DNA of 64,000 nt. It comes from an uncultured Dokdonia sp. GTDB taxonomy: Bacteria; Bacteroidota; Bacteroidia; Flavobacteriales; Flavobacteriaceae. Both the position numbers and the translations under genes were made by a program. This document shows, in pieces, positions 5,846-14,211 of this stretch. Under the pieces are notes generated by a model that was not told the DNA's origin, searched no databases, and saw nothing but the letters and a program-made list of their open reading frames with translations. The stretch lies in assembly GCF_937910895.1 (NCBI RefSeq), contig NZ_CALEMI010000031.1:25759-89758 (forward strand). Reading direction: 5' to 3'. Within the stretch, counting starts at the first letter, position 1. Every line of letters begins with the position of its first letter.

Positions 5846-8038
5846 TTGAAGAAGTTTCCTTTTTATAAACAAGCAGATAGTAAAGATTGCGGACCTACGT
5901 GTCTCAAAATAATTGCTAAACATTATAAGAAGCCTATCCCTATTCAGCTATTAAGAAGTCTCAGTGAAACCACAAGGTCTGGTAGTAGTCTACTAGGAAT
6001 TAGTAACGCTGCCGAAAAGCTAGGTTTTAGAAGCTTAGGTGTAAAGATCACGTTAGATCAGCTACAAGAGGAAGTACCCTTACCTTGTATACTTCATTGG
6101 AATAAAAATCATTATGTAGTACTTTATAAAATCTCAAGAGGTGTTTTTTATATTTCAGATCCTGCGCACGGGATTTTAAAATACTCAAAAGAAGAACTTC
6201 TTAAATTTTGGATTGGTAATAACGCCACCGAAACCACCGAAGAAGGAATTGCACTTTTACTAGAAACAACGCCTAAGTTTTATGAGGAGAATTTTGATGA
6301 TGAGAAAAAGAATTTTGGTTTTGCCTTCATCTTCAAATATGTATATAGATATAAGAAATTTATTGTCCAATTAATTATTGGGTTACTGGCGGGTAGTTTA
6401 CTACAAGTCGTTTTTCCATTCTTAACACAAAGTGTTGTTGATGTAGGGATTAAGACAGGTGATATCAATTTTATCTACCTGATATTAATTGCGCAAATCG
6501 CTTTGTTTATGGGAAGAACAGGTGTAGAAGTCATTAGAAGTTGGATTTTACTACACTTGAGTACCCGTATTAATATCTCTTTGATTTCAGATTTCTTTAT
6601 CAAACTGATGAATCTTCCTATATCATTTTTTGATGTACGTATGACGGGAGATATTTTGCAACGTATCAATGATCACAGACGTATAGAGCGTATTTTGACA
6701 ACATCATCACTTAATGTGTTGTTCTCGATGGTAAATCTTGTTGTTTTTGGTTTTGTACTGGCATATTATAGTTTTCAGATTTTCGGAATATTTTTATTAG
6801 GAAGTGTCCTCTATTTCTTCTGGATTGTGATCTTCCTTAAAAAGAGAGCAGATCTTGATTATAAGCGTTTTTCTCAAGTAAGTCAGGAACAAAGTAAGGT
6901 GATTGAACTTATTAACGGAATGCAGGAAATCAAGCTTCACAATGCTGAAAAACAAAAAAGATGGTCTTGGGAGTTTATGCAAGCACGTCTTTTTAAAATC
7001 TCTATCGAAAGTCTAGCGTTAGAGCAATACCAAAGTGTAGGATCTGGCTTTATCAATGAACTAAAAAACATTTTAATTACCATCTTATCCGCTACGCTGG
7101 TCATTAATGGAGACCTTCTGCTTGGAGAAATGTTTGCGGTAACGTATATCGTAGGACAGCTTAACTCTCCTATCTCACAATTAATAAGTTTTATAAGAGA
7201 ATTACAAGATGCTCGTATTTCCTTAGATCGTCTTGGAGAGATTCATAATAAAGAAGATGAAGAAGGAGGCGATGATACAAAAATAACTGACATTCCAAAA
7301 GACTCAGATTTTGATATTAAGGATATCTCATTTAGATACATTGGTTCTGATGTGAAGGTACTTCACGACCTAAGTTTACACATACCTGCAAATAAGGTGA
7401 CTGCCATTGTAGGGGTGAGTGGTAGTGGTAAAACGACCTTGATGAAAATTCTTCTCAAGTTTTATGAACCTAATGAAGGAATCATAAAAATTGGAAGTGC
7501 CGATTTGAAGAATATCTCACAATACTCTTGGAGAGCGTCTTGCGGGGTAGTGATGCAGGAAGGATATGTTTTTAATGATACCATTGCAAATAATATTGCT
7601 GTAGGCGATGATTATGTAGATAAGAAAAAGCTAGCACATGCAGTAGAAGTCGCAAATATTAAAGAATATATTGAATCCTTACCTTTATCTTATAATACCA
7701 AAATAGGAATGGAGGGTGTAGGATTGAGTACAGGACAAAAACAACGATTATTTATAGCCAGAGCGGTATATAAAGATCCACATTTTTTATTCTTTGATGA
7801 AGCAACGAGTGCCTTAGATGCCAATAATGAAAAAGTAATTATGGAAAAACTCGATGAGTTTTTCAAAAATAGAACAGCCGTTGTGATTGCGCATAGATTA
7901 AGTACGGTTAAAAATGCAGATCAAATTGTTGTACTAGATCAAGGAAAGATTGTAGAGGTAGGGACTCATCAAACTTTAACCCGTAAAAAAGGGTTCTATT
8001 ATAATTTAGTAAAAAATCAATTAGAATTAGGATCATAA
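5846..8038 (+). CDS. Peptidase-containing ABC transporter (C39 bacteriocin exporter)
   Basis: 730 residues. An N-terminal C39 protease (catalytic Cys15 in DSKDCGPTCL, His89 in WNKNHYVV, Asp105 in YISDPAHG) cuts double-glycine leaders. A six-helix membrane domain follows (about 165-440). The ATPase has Walker A GVSGSGKTT (about 523-531), signature LSTGQKQR (Thr in place of the usual second Gly of LSGGQ), Walker B FLFFDEATSALD and the H-loop IAHRLST. It should cleave and export the three precursors, whose leaders end in GG or GA. The start is TTG at 5846; upstream of it in frame there is only a stop (5822-5824) and no ATG. Confidence 0.92.
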   Translation: MKKFPFYKQADSKDCGPTCLKIIAKHYKKPIPIQLLRSLSETTRSGSSLLGISNAAEKLGFRSLGVKITLDQLQEEVPLPCILHWNKNHYVVLYKISRGVFYISDPAHGILKYSKEELLKFWIGNNATETTEEGIALLLETTPKFYEENFDDEKKNFGFAFIFKYVYRYKKFIVQLIIGLLAGSLLQVVFPFLTQSVVDVGIKTGDINFIYLILIAQIALFMGRTGVEVIRSWILLHLSTRINISLISDFFIKLMNLPISFFDVRMTGDILQRINDHRRIERILTTSSLNVLFSMVNLVVFGFVLAYYSFQIFGIFLLGSVLYFFWIVIFLKKRADLDYKRFSQVSQEQSKVIELINGMQEIKLHNAEKQKRWSWEFMQARLFKISIESLALEQYQSVGSGFINELKNILITILSATLVINGDLLLGEMFAVTYIVGQLNSPISQLISFIRELQDARISLDRLGEIHNKEDEEGGDDTKITDIPKDSDFDIKDISFRYIGSDVKVLHDLSLHIPANKVTAIVGVSGSGKTTLMKILLKFYEPNEGIIKIGSADLKNISQYSWRASCGVVMQEGYVFNDTIANNIAVGDDYVDKKKLAHAVEVANIKEYIESLPLSYNTKIGMEGVGLSTGQKQRLFIARAVYKDPHFLFFDEATSALDANNEKVIMEKLDEFFKNRTAVVIAHRLSTVKNADQIVVLDQGKIVEVGTHQTLTRKKGFYYNLVKNQLELGS

Positions 8039-8053
8039 AAAAGAAGAGGGGAT

Positions 8054-9346
8054 ATGCCAGATCAGATAGATGACATAGAATTACGTAGTGAAGAGGTTCA
8101 AGAAATCTTAACAGAAGCTCCCAATTGGATGATACGATGGGGAAGCGCACTTTTTTTAGCGTTAATAGTGATGTTACTTGCCATCTCTTGGTTTTTAAAG
8201 TACCCAGATGTGATAGCTTCTGAAGCCATTGTGACAACAGAAATACCACCTCAAAAGGAAAGAGCCAGAAGCACAGGTCGGTTTTCTGCTATACTAGTAG
8301 ACGATAATCAAAAGGTAACCAAAGACCAAACACTCGCGGTTATAGAAAATACAGCAAACTACGAACACATTTATCAACTTAAAGCTACACTAGATACACT
8401 GTCGTTGCAAGATGATACCTTTTACTTTCCTTATGAAAAGATGCCCTTGATGTCTTTAGGGAATATAGAATCTGATTATGCACTTTTTGTAAATAACTAT
8501 ATACTATATCAACTCAATAAAGAATATCAACCATTCTCCAATCAAGCGGTTGCAGATCGTATTTCTATTTCAGAACAAAACAGACGATTAAAATTTACAG
8601 AATCACAACGTAAGCTCAACGAAGCCGAACTAGAGCTAGCTAAGAAAGAAAAACAACGTTATGAAGAACTGTATGCTAATGGCGTAATTTCTACTTCAGA
8701 AATAGAAAGAAGACGAATAGAATTTTCTCAAATAGAACGTAATTTCAAAAACATAGATGCTACTATATCTCAATTAAGAGAAGGGATAAGTGGCGCACAG
8801 AGTACTTCTAGAGGCACAGAAATAAGTGGTATAAGAGAAGAGAAAACTTTACTTATAGGAGTCATACAATCCCTGAATCAGCTTAAAAAAAGTATTAAAG
8901 ATTGGGAGCTAACCTACGCATTAACATCAACGCTAGATGGAAAAGTTTCTTTTTTAAATTTCTGGAGCGAAAATCAAACCGTTACTGCTGGAGATATTGT
9001 TTTTACTGTAATTCCCGAAAATGGATCAAACTATATTGCAAAACTGAAAACACCTGCTCAAAACTCAGGAAAAATAAAAGTAGGACAATCAGTAATTATC
9101 CGCTTAGAGAATTATCCAGATACTGAGTTTGGAACTCTTGAAGGTAAAATCACCAAAATGTCTGTCATTACTGACGAAGATGGAATGTATTCTATAGACG
9201 TATCGTTGCCTGACACCTTAGTCACCACCTTTGATAAGGAAATCGAATTCCAGCAAGAAATGAGAGGTGTCGCAGAAATTATAACCGAAGATTTACGCTT
9301 GATAGAACGTTTCTTCTATCAACTACGTAATATATTTAAGAGGTAG
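8054..9346 (+). CDS. HlyD family periplasmic adaptor for the exporter
   Basis: 430 residues: a short cytoplasmic N-terminus, one membrane helix (about 28-49), a lipoyl-like segment (about 60-100), a long charged coiled coil (about 165-260) and a second beta-rich half. This is the layout of HlyD-type adaptors that connect an inner-membrane ABC exporter to TolC. It starts 15 bp after the ABC gene behind an AGAGGGG ribosome-binding sequence. No TolC gene follows, so the outer-membrane channel must come from elsewhere. No immunity gene (LanI or LanFEG) is seen either. Confidence 0.9.
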   Translation: MPDQIDDIELRSEEVQEILTEAPNWMIRWGSALFLALIVMLLAISWFLKYPDVIASEAIVTTEIPPQKERARSTGRFSAILVDDNQKVTKDQTLAVIENTANYEHIYQLKATLDTLSLQDDTFYFPYEKMPLMSLGNIESDYALFVNNYILYQLNKEYQPFSNQAVADRISISEQNRRLKFTESQRKLNEAELELAKKEKQRYEELYANGVISTSEIERRRIEFSQIERNFKNIDATISQLREGISGAQSTSRGTEISGIREEKTLLIGVIQSLNQLKKSIKDWELTYALTSTLDGKVSFLNFWSENQTVTAGDIVFTVIPENGSNYIAKLKTPAQNSGKIKVGQSVIIRLENYPDTEFGTLEGKITKMSVITDEDGMYSIDVSLPDTLVTTFDKEIEFQQEMRGVAEIITEDLRLIERFFYQLRNIFKR

Positions 9347-9358
9347 TCTGCTTTTTAC

Positions 9359-9372
9359 GCTTTCGCGAAAGC
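9359..9372. repeat. Palindrome after the adaptor gene
   Basis: Perfect GCTTTCGCGAAAGC, 12 bp past the adaptor stop codon. The rest of the gap to 9580 holds only the degenerate copy listed next and no other recognisable signal. Confidence 0.9.
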
Positions 9373-9391
9373 TTAAGTTCTGCATAAATTT

Positions 9392-9407
9392 CACTTTCGT
9401 GAAAGTG
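9392..9407. repeat. Degenerate palindrome copy
   Basis: CACTTTCGTGAAAGTG, symmetric except for the central G/T pair, 20 bp after a perfect copy. It looks like a decaying member of the same family. Confidence 0.65.
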
Positions 9408-9580
9408 TATAGTTCTCAAAATAAAAGTTTCTGAAGATTGCTAACGAATAGTATTAGTATGAAAAGTCCTATACCTAATGAAAAAAAAACAAAGTAGAAC
9501 AGTTTCTGAAAATTTTAAAAATAGCAAATTACACGGAATCAAGTAACAGAGAACCCAATAACAAATTACATACGACTTTT

Positions 9581-11326
9581 TTATCCAATAATCATCCCAG
9601 CAATCGTAGCCGAAATTAGAGAGGCTATAGATCCTCCAATCAAAGCTTTGATTCCAAATTTAGAAAGATTTTTACGTTGTCCAGGTGCCAGAGAACCGAT
9701 ACCTCCAATTTGAATCCCTATAGAGGCAAAATTTGCAAATCCACATAACATATAGGTTGCCATGATAATTGACTTCTCATAATTTAAATGAACAGCGTTT
9801 GATGTATTTTTTAAATCGGCTAATTGGATGTATCCTACAAACTCACTCGCGGCAAGTTTAATACCTAACAATTGCCCCATCATCATAACGTCTTCTTCGG
9901 CAACCCCAATAAGCCACATAAGAGGTGCAAAAAGATATCCAAGTAAGAATTCTAATGATAATCCATCGTAAGAAGTGCTGTTTGCTATTATCTCGTTAAG
10001 AGATGTGAAATGCCAATTCAGGTTAATAGAATCTATCCTTATTCCATCAAAACTTGCGACTAGCCCTAATCCTCCATTCAACATAGCAATAAATGCCACA
10101 AAAACGAGGAGCATGGCACCTACGTTTACAGCTAGTTTTAGACCCTCTGTTGTTCCGTTTGCAATCGCATCTAAAATATTAGATCCTATTTTGTCTGAAG
10201 AGACTTTTACGTCAGTATTAATGGGTTCTGTTTGTGGGTATAAGATTTTTGAAATTACAATCGCACCAGGAGCAGCCATGACAGAAGCTGCTAGTAGATG
10301 CTTTGCAAATATTAATCGTAATAAGGGGTCATCTCCGCCTAGAAAGCCTATATAAGCAGCCAGAACGGCACCAGCGACCGTTGCCATCCCTCCAATCATA
10401 ACGAGAAGAATTTCAGACTTATTCATTTTTTCTAAATACGCCTTTATCAAAAGAGGAGCTTCCGTTTGTCCTAAAAATATATTTCCAGCAACGCTTAAAC
10501 TCTCAGCACCTGAAATTCCTAGAGCTTTTGAAAGTAACCACCCGAACGCTTTTACTACTTTCTGGATAATCCCAAAATAATATAACACAGAGGTAAGTGC
10601 CGAGAAAAAGATAATGGTAGGGAGCACTTGAAAAGCAAAAATATACCCAAAGGTATTCATATCACTTACAAGTCCTTTAAATAAAAAATCGCTCCCAGCG
10701 AGGGTAAACTCTAAAATGCTCACAAATATGCTAGCTATAAAATCAAAGATTTTTTCAATAAACGGAACTTTAAGAACACCTATGGCTATAATAAGTTGAA
10801 TAGCAAGTCCTATTCCTACGGTTTTCCATTTAATAGCTTTTCTGTTATTACTAAAAAGAAATGCAATGAGTAATAATGAGAACATTCCTAAAATTCCTCT
10901 AAGTAAACTATTTACTGAGAATCCTTGAGAAGGAATCACTCCGGTAGTTGCTGCGGCTAAAACTTGAGGTGCTGTTTTACGGTTAAAACGATAGGTAATT
11001 CCTTGTTCAGAAAAGGCAAGAGTCGAGTCGGTAAGGGTTTCTATTCTATAACGTCTTATGGTGTCTTTGGGCGTATTATAAAAAAAGACAAGAAGGTCGT
11101 TTTGTTTTATGTAATCTCCAGAAGCATATACGTTATCTTTCGCCGAAAGGCTATATGAAAATCTTCCTGCATTAAGAGATAGCGAATCTTTGGTAGTATC
11201 AATTGTAAAAAGATCTATACCTGTAGCATCTGTGATTTGTTGAAAAGACCATGTTTTTTCTTCAGTTTGACTCCAAAGGGAACATGTAGAAAACACAAAA
11301 GCTACTGCTAGAATAAAAGTACGCAT
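9581..11326 (-). CDS. NupC-type concentrative nucleoside transporter with periplasmic N-terminal extension
   Basis: 581 residues. From about residue 138 onward it is a multi-helix CNT transporter that couples nucleoside uptake to Na+ or H+. The diagnostic pieces are GQTEAPLLIKAYL, GGMATVAGAVLAAY and CGFANFASIGIQIGGI near the C-terminus. NupC proteins are about 400 residues; the extra roughly 135 N-terminal residues form a signal peptide (MRTFILAVAFVFSTCSLWSQ) and a small soluble domain of beta-strand character. It lies 9 bp downstream of the nuclease gene on the same strand, so the two are probably cotranscribed. Confidence 0.88.
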   Translation of the reverse strand: MRTFILAVAFVFSTCSLWSQTEEKTWSFQQITDATGIDLFTIDTTKDSLSLNAGRFSYSLSAKDNVYASGDYIKQNDLLVFFYNTPKDTIRRYRIETLTDSTLAFSEQGITYRFNRKTAPQVLAAATTGVIPSQGFSVNSLLRGILGMFSLLLIAFLFSNNRKAIKWKTVGIGLAIQLIIAIGVLKVPFIEKIFDFIASIFVSILEFTLAGSDFLFKGLVSDMNTFGYIFAFQVLPTIIFFSALTSVLYYFGIIQKVVKAFGWLLSKALGISGAESLSVAGNIFLGQTEAPLLIKAYLEKMNKSEILLVMIGGMATVAGAVLAAYIGFLGGDDPLLRLIFAKHLLAASVMAAPGAIVISKILYPQTEPINTDVKVSSDKIGSNILDAIANGTTEGLKLAVNVGAMLLVFVAFIAMLNGGLGLVASFDGIRIDSINLNWHFTSLNEIIANSTSYDGLSLEFLLGYLFAPLMWLIGVAEEDVMMMGQLLGIKLAASEFVGYIQLADLKNTSNAVHLNYEKSIIMATYMLCGFANFASIGIQIGGIGSLAPGQRKNLSKFGIKALIGGSIASLISATIAGMIIG

Positions 11327-11335
11327 AGGTAAATT

Positions 11336-11953
11336 TTAATTACGTTTGGAAATTTCGTCTCTTATTTTTGCAGCAAGCTCATAGTCCTCATTGTTTACGG
11401 CTTGTTCAAGTTGAGTGTTTAATTCCTTTAAAGACATTCTTTGATAATCGTTTTCACTAGAAAGTAACTCTTCTTCTTCAACAACAATTTCATCCATCAA
11501 GATCTCATCTTCATCGGTAAACTCTTCTGGATCTGTATTTCCTTTCAAATAAATACCCGCTTTATCTAAGATGTTTTTATACGTAAATATAGGCGCTTGA
11601 AAGCGTAATGCTAAGGAAATAGCATCACTAGTGCGAGCATCAATAATCTCTTCTATTTTATCACGCTCACATATAATACTAGAATAAAAAACACCATCAA
11701 CAAGCTTATGAATAATAACTTGCTTTATAACGATATCAAAACGGTCTGCAAAATTCTTAAAAAGATCATGGGTAAGTGGACGCGGTGGTCGGATCTCTTT
11801 TTCTAAAGCAATGGCAATAGATTGTGCTTCAAAAGCACCTATGACAATAGGTAATTTGCGATCTCCATCTACTTCGCTCAAGATAAGGGCATAGGCTCCA
11901 TTTTGCGTTTGGCTATAGGAAATCCCTTTTATGTTTAAACGTACTAAACTCAT
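11336..11953 (-). CDS. Bifunctional nuclease family protein (DUF151) with UvrB/UvrC motif
   Basis: 205 residues. Residues 1-140 are the BFN/DUF151 domain (YALILSEVDGDRKLPIVIGAFEAQSIAIALE, RTSDAISLALRFQAPI). The C-terminal 30 residues (LNTQLEQAVNNEDYELAAKI) form a UvrB/UvrC-type helical hairpin for protein contacts. Family members have nuclease activity in plants, but the role in Flavobacteria is not settled. It is followed closely by the nucleoside transporter gene, which fits a nucleotide-salvage theme only loosely (inference). Confidence 0.88.
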   Translation of the reverse strand: MSLVRLNIKGISYSQTQNGAYALILSEVDGDRKLPIVIGAFEAQSIAIALEKEIRPPRPLTHDLFKNFADRFDIVIKQVIIHKLVDGVFYSSIICERDKIEEIIDARTSDAISLALRFQAPIFTYKNILDKAGIYLKGNTDPEEFTDEDEILMDEIVVEEEELLSSENDYQRMSLKELNTQLEQAVNNEDYELAAKIRDEISKRN

Positions 11954-12071
11954 AGTTGGTAAAAGTAATAAAAGTAAATCGAGTTTTGAAGTTTATATAG
12001 GAGTGAGTTTGTGTTTTTTACCATAGATACATTAATTTCTATATAATGGACATATACACCCATACATATTT

Positions 12072-12113
12072 AAAAAAAAAATAGGTGAGAATTGTACGAT
12101 TCTCACCTATTTT
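12072..12113 (-). terminator. Terminator after etfA
   Basis: Fifteen-pair stem (12078-12092 with 12099-12113, core AGGTGAGAAT/ATTCTCACCT). On the minus strand it is followed by a T run (A run at 12072-12081). It lies 23 bp past the etfA stop. Confidence 0.85.
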
Positions 12114-12135
12114 ATATGTTTATTATTAAAATTAA

Positions 12136-13104
12136 TTAACTATTAGCTGCTTTAAACGCTCTTAATTTTTCATTAAGCTCTGGTACGATATCAAAAGCAT
12201 CACCTACAATCCCATAATCGGCTGCTTTAAAGAACGGTGCTTCAGGATCATTGTTGATTACTACTTTTATTTTTGAAGAGTTAATCCCTGCAAGATGCTG
12301 TATCGCTCCAGAGATTCCGATAGCGATGTAGAGATTGGATGCTACAGGTTTTCCTGTTTGTCCTACGTGTTCTCCGTGGGGTCTCCATCCTAAGTCAGAT
12401 ACTGGTTTAGAACAAGCTGTAGCCGCCCCAAGAATTTCTGCCATTTCTTCTATCATTCCCCAGTTTTCTGGTCCTTTCATACCACGACCCGCTGAAACAA
12501 CAATTTCTGCATCGGCAATAGAAACTTTGTCTGTAGCTTTATCGACAGACTGTACTTTTACACCAAAATCGGCATCATCAAAGGTGGGAGCAAAATCTTC
12601 TGCAACTGCAGCGCCATTGGCTTCTTTAAGACCATACGCGTTTTTTCCAAGTCCTACGATTTTCACCTCAGTAGCGATTTCTGAAAAATTAAATGCTTTG
12701 TTTGTAAATGCGGTACGCTTTACTTTAAAAGGAGCTGTACTTTCTGGAAGTGCCACTACATTTGACGCATATCCAGCTTCCAGTTGTGTGGCAAGAAGTG
12801 GTGCAATATATTTTGCATCTGCTGATTGACTTACCACGATTACTTGTGAAGACTCTGCTTTAGCAGCTTGTACAATGGCTTTTGCATAGGCCGCAGCATT
12901 AAAAGCTTCAAGTTGCGTGTCACTTACGTTTAATACTTTGTCTACTCCGTAAGCTCCTAAAGTAACTGCATCACCTCCATGTATGGCAATAGCAGTCACG
13001 GTAGTACCCATCATATCTGCAATTCCTTTTGCATAACTGGCAACCTCAAAAGCCGTTTTTTTAAACGTTCCGTTTTCTGATTCTGTATATACTAAAACTG
13101 ACAT
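12136..13104 (-). CDS. etfA: Electron transfer flavoprotein alpha subunit
   Basis: 322 residues, normal for EtfA/FixB. The C-terminal FAD domain is clear: VVSAGRGMKGPENWGMI (about 203-219), a SDLGWRPHGEHVGQTGK loop (about 237-253) and LYIAIGISGAIQHLAGI (about 258-274). It forms a heterodimer with the EtfB encoded 118 bp upstream and passes electrons from acyl-CoA dehydrogenases to the quinone pool through ETF:quinone oxidoreductase, not encoded here. Confidence 0.96.
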   Translation of the reverse strand: MSVLVYTESENGTFKKTAFEVASYAKGIADMMGTTVTAIAIHGGDAVTLGAYGVDKVLNVSDTQLEAFNAAAYAKAIVQAAKAESSQVIVVSQSADAKYIAPLLATQLEAGYASNVVALPESTAPFKVKRTAFTNKAFNFSEIATEVKIVGLGKNAYGLKEANGAAVAEDFAPTFDDADFGVKVQSVDKATDKVSIADAEIVVSAGRGMKGPENWGMIEEMAEILGAATACSKPVSDLGWRPHGEHVGQTGKPVASNLYIAIGISGAIQHLAGINSSKIKVVINNDPEAPFFKAADYGIVGDAFDIVPELNEKLRAFKAANS

Positions 13105-13187
13105 ATTTTGTAAGATTTAAGTAGATTGCTCTTTATGATAAGCTCGGACTTTCAATAGCAATCTTAGATTTTATTAATATTGAGTAC

Positions 13188-13201
13188 GCTTTCGCGAAAG
13201 C
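13188..13201. repeat. Palindrome in the etfB-etfA gap
   Basis: Perfect core within the 20-bp symmetric TACGCTTTCGCGAAAGCGTA (13185-13204). It lies inside the presumed etfBA transcript, so it could fold as an RNA hairpin between the two cistrons. Confidence 0.9.
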
Positions 13202-13222
13202 GTATATCTCCTGAAAAATTAG

Positions 13223-13963
13223 TTATATTGCTTTTGCTTCGTTGTGAAGTAAATCAATTAATTCGTCTACAGTATCGACAAGCTTTACTGCACCTTTAGG
13301 AGCTGGTTTTTCAAAAGACACTGTAGTCGTATCTGCTGAAACTCCAATAGGTTCCACCACCGTAAGTGGTTTTTTACGAGCCATCATAATTCCTCTCATA
13401 TTAGGAATACGAAGATCACTCTCTTCTACAAGACCTTTCTGACCTCCAATAATAAGAGGAAGACTAGTAGCCACCGTTTCTTTACCACCATCAATCTCCC
13501 GTATTGCCGTTGCATTTGTACCATCTACTTCTAGACTAATACAGGTATTTACAAAATTTGCTCCTGTAAGACCCGCTAGCATTCCTGGTACCATCCCTCC
13601 ATTGTAATCTATAGACTCACGTCCCGCAATAACGAGATCATATCCTCCATTTTCAACAACGGCAGCAAGTTCTTTAGCGACTTGTAGACCATCTTTTGCC
13701 TGCGTATTCACACGAATGGCGGTGTCTGCACCTATTGCAAGTGCTTTACGTAAGGTAGGCTCTGTTTCAGGACCTCCTACATTTACTACATCTACCGTAG
13801 CTCCTTGTTTTTCTTTAAACCACATCGCACGCGTAAGCCCAAACTCATCATTTGGGTTAATGACAAATTGAACACCATTGGTGTCAAACTGCGTATCGTT
13901 GTCGGTAAAATTAATTTTAGAAGTAGTATCAGGTACGTGACTTATACACACTAATATTTTCAT
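13223..13963 (-). CDS. etfB: Electron transfer flavoprotein beta subunit
   Basis: 246 residues, typical of EtfB/FixA. The AMP-binding fold starts MKILVCISHVPDT. The EtfB signature region is ATSLPLIIGGQKGLVEES...RGIMMARKKPL (about 164-202). It is the first gene of the etfBA pair and is divergent from pdhB. A minus-strand TACTTTTG box at 14090-14097 and a 28-bp palindrome overlapping the expected -33 region suggest repressor control of this pair. Confidence 0.96.
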   Translation of the reverse strand: MKILVCISHVPDTTSKINFTDNDTQFDTNGVQFVINPNDEFGLTRAMWFKEKQGATVDVVNVGGPETEPTLRKALAIGADTAIRVNTQAKDGLQVAKELAAVVENGGYDLVIAGRESIDYNGGMVPGMLAGLTGANFVNTCISLEVDGTNATAIREIDGGKETVATSLPLIIGGQKGLVEESDLRIPNMRGIMMARKKPLTVVEPIGVSADTTTVSFEKPAPKGAVKLVDTVDELIDLLHNEAKAI

Positions 13964-14089
13964 AACAATTTAGTATTTATTATTTAGGTATTTTTGCGTT
14001 TTATAATAGCTGTTAAAGGAAATAAAAGAGTATCACATTGTTTTTGAAAATAGTTTTAGTGTGATAGGACTACTATTTCGTTTTCGTAA

Positions 14090-14097
14090 CAAAAGTA
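14090..14097 (-). promoter_or_regulatory. Probable etfB promoter -7 box
   Basis: Reads TACTTTTG on the minus strand, matching the Bacteroidota TAnnTTTG consensus, 127 bp upstream of the etfB start. Confidence 0.55.
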
Positions 14098-14110
14098 CGT
14101 TAAAAAACTT

Positions 14111-14138
14111 AATTTTACTATGCGCGCATAGTAAAATT
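14111..14138. promoter_or_regulatory. 28-bp perfect palindrome, putative operator between etfB and pdhB
   Basis: Left arm AATTTTACTATGCG and right arm CGCATAGTAAAATT join without a spacer. The central ACTATGCGCGCATAGT looks like a TetR- or MarR-type operator. It overlaps the -33 zone of the etfB promoter and lies 38 bp upstream of the pdhB -7 box. The regulator is not in this window. Confidence 0.6.
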
Positions 14139-14175
14139 TTATAAAAAAGCAATTTAAAGAGCAATCATAAATGCT

Positions 14176-14183
14176 TACTTTTG
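14176..14183 (+). promoter_or_regulatory. Probable pdhB promoter -7 box
   Basis: TACTTTTG, 29 bp before the pdhB start codon. Confidence 0.55.
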
Positions 14184-14211
14184 TTACCCTAAAAATAAAG
14201 GTGATTATTTC

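Noticed and set aside
11139..11151. CTTTCGCCGAAAG in the NupC gene as a palindrome copy
   Set aside because: It has an extra C at the centre and lacks the GC flanks; could be coincidence. The similar site at 45846-45858 is treated the same way.
12335..12829. Forward frame within etfA
   Set aside because: It lies opposite the conserved FAD domain, with no start context or homology.
13188..13201. Palindrome as a chromosome-partition parS site
   Set aside because: parS consensus is built on GTTTCACGTGAAAC; the centre and frequency here do not fit.
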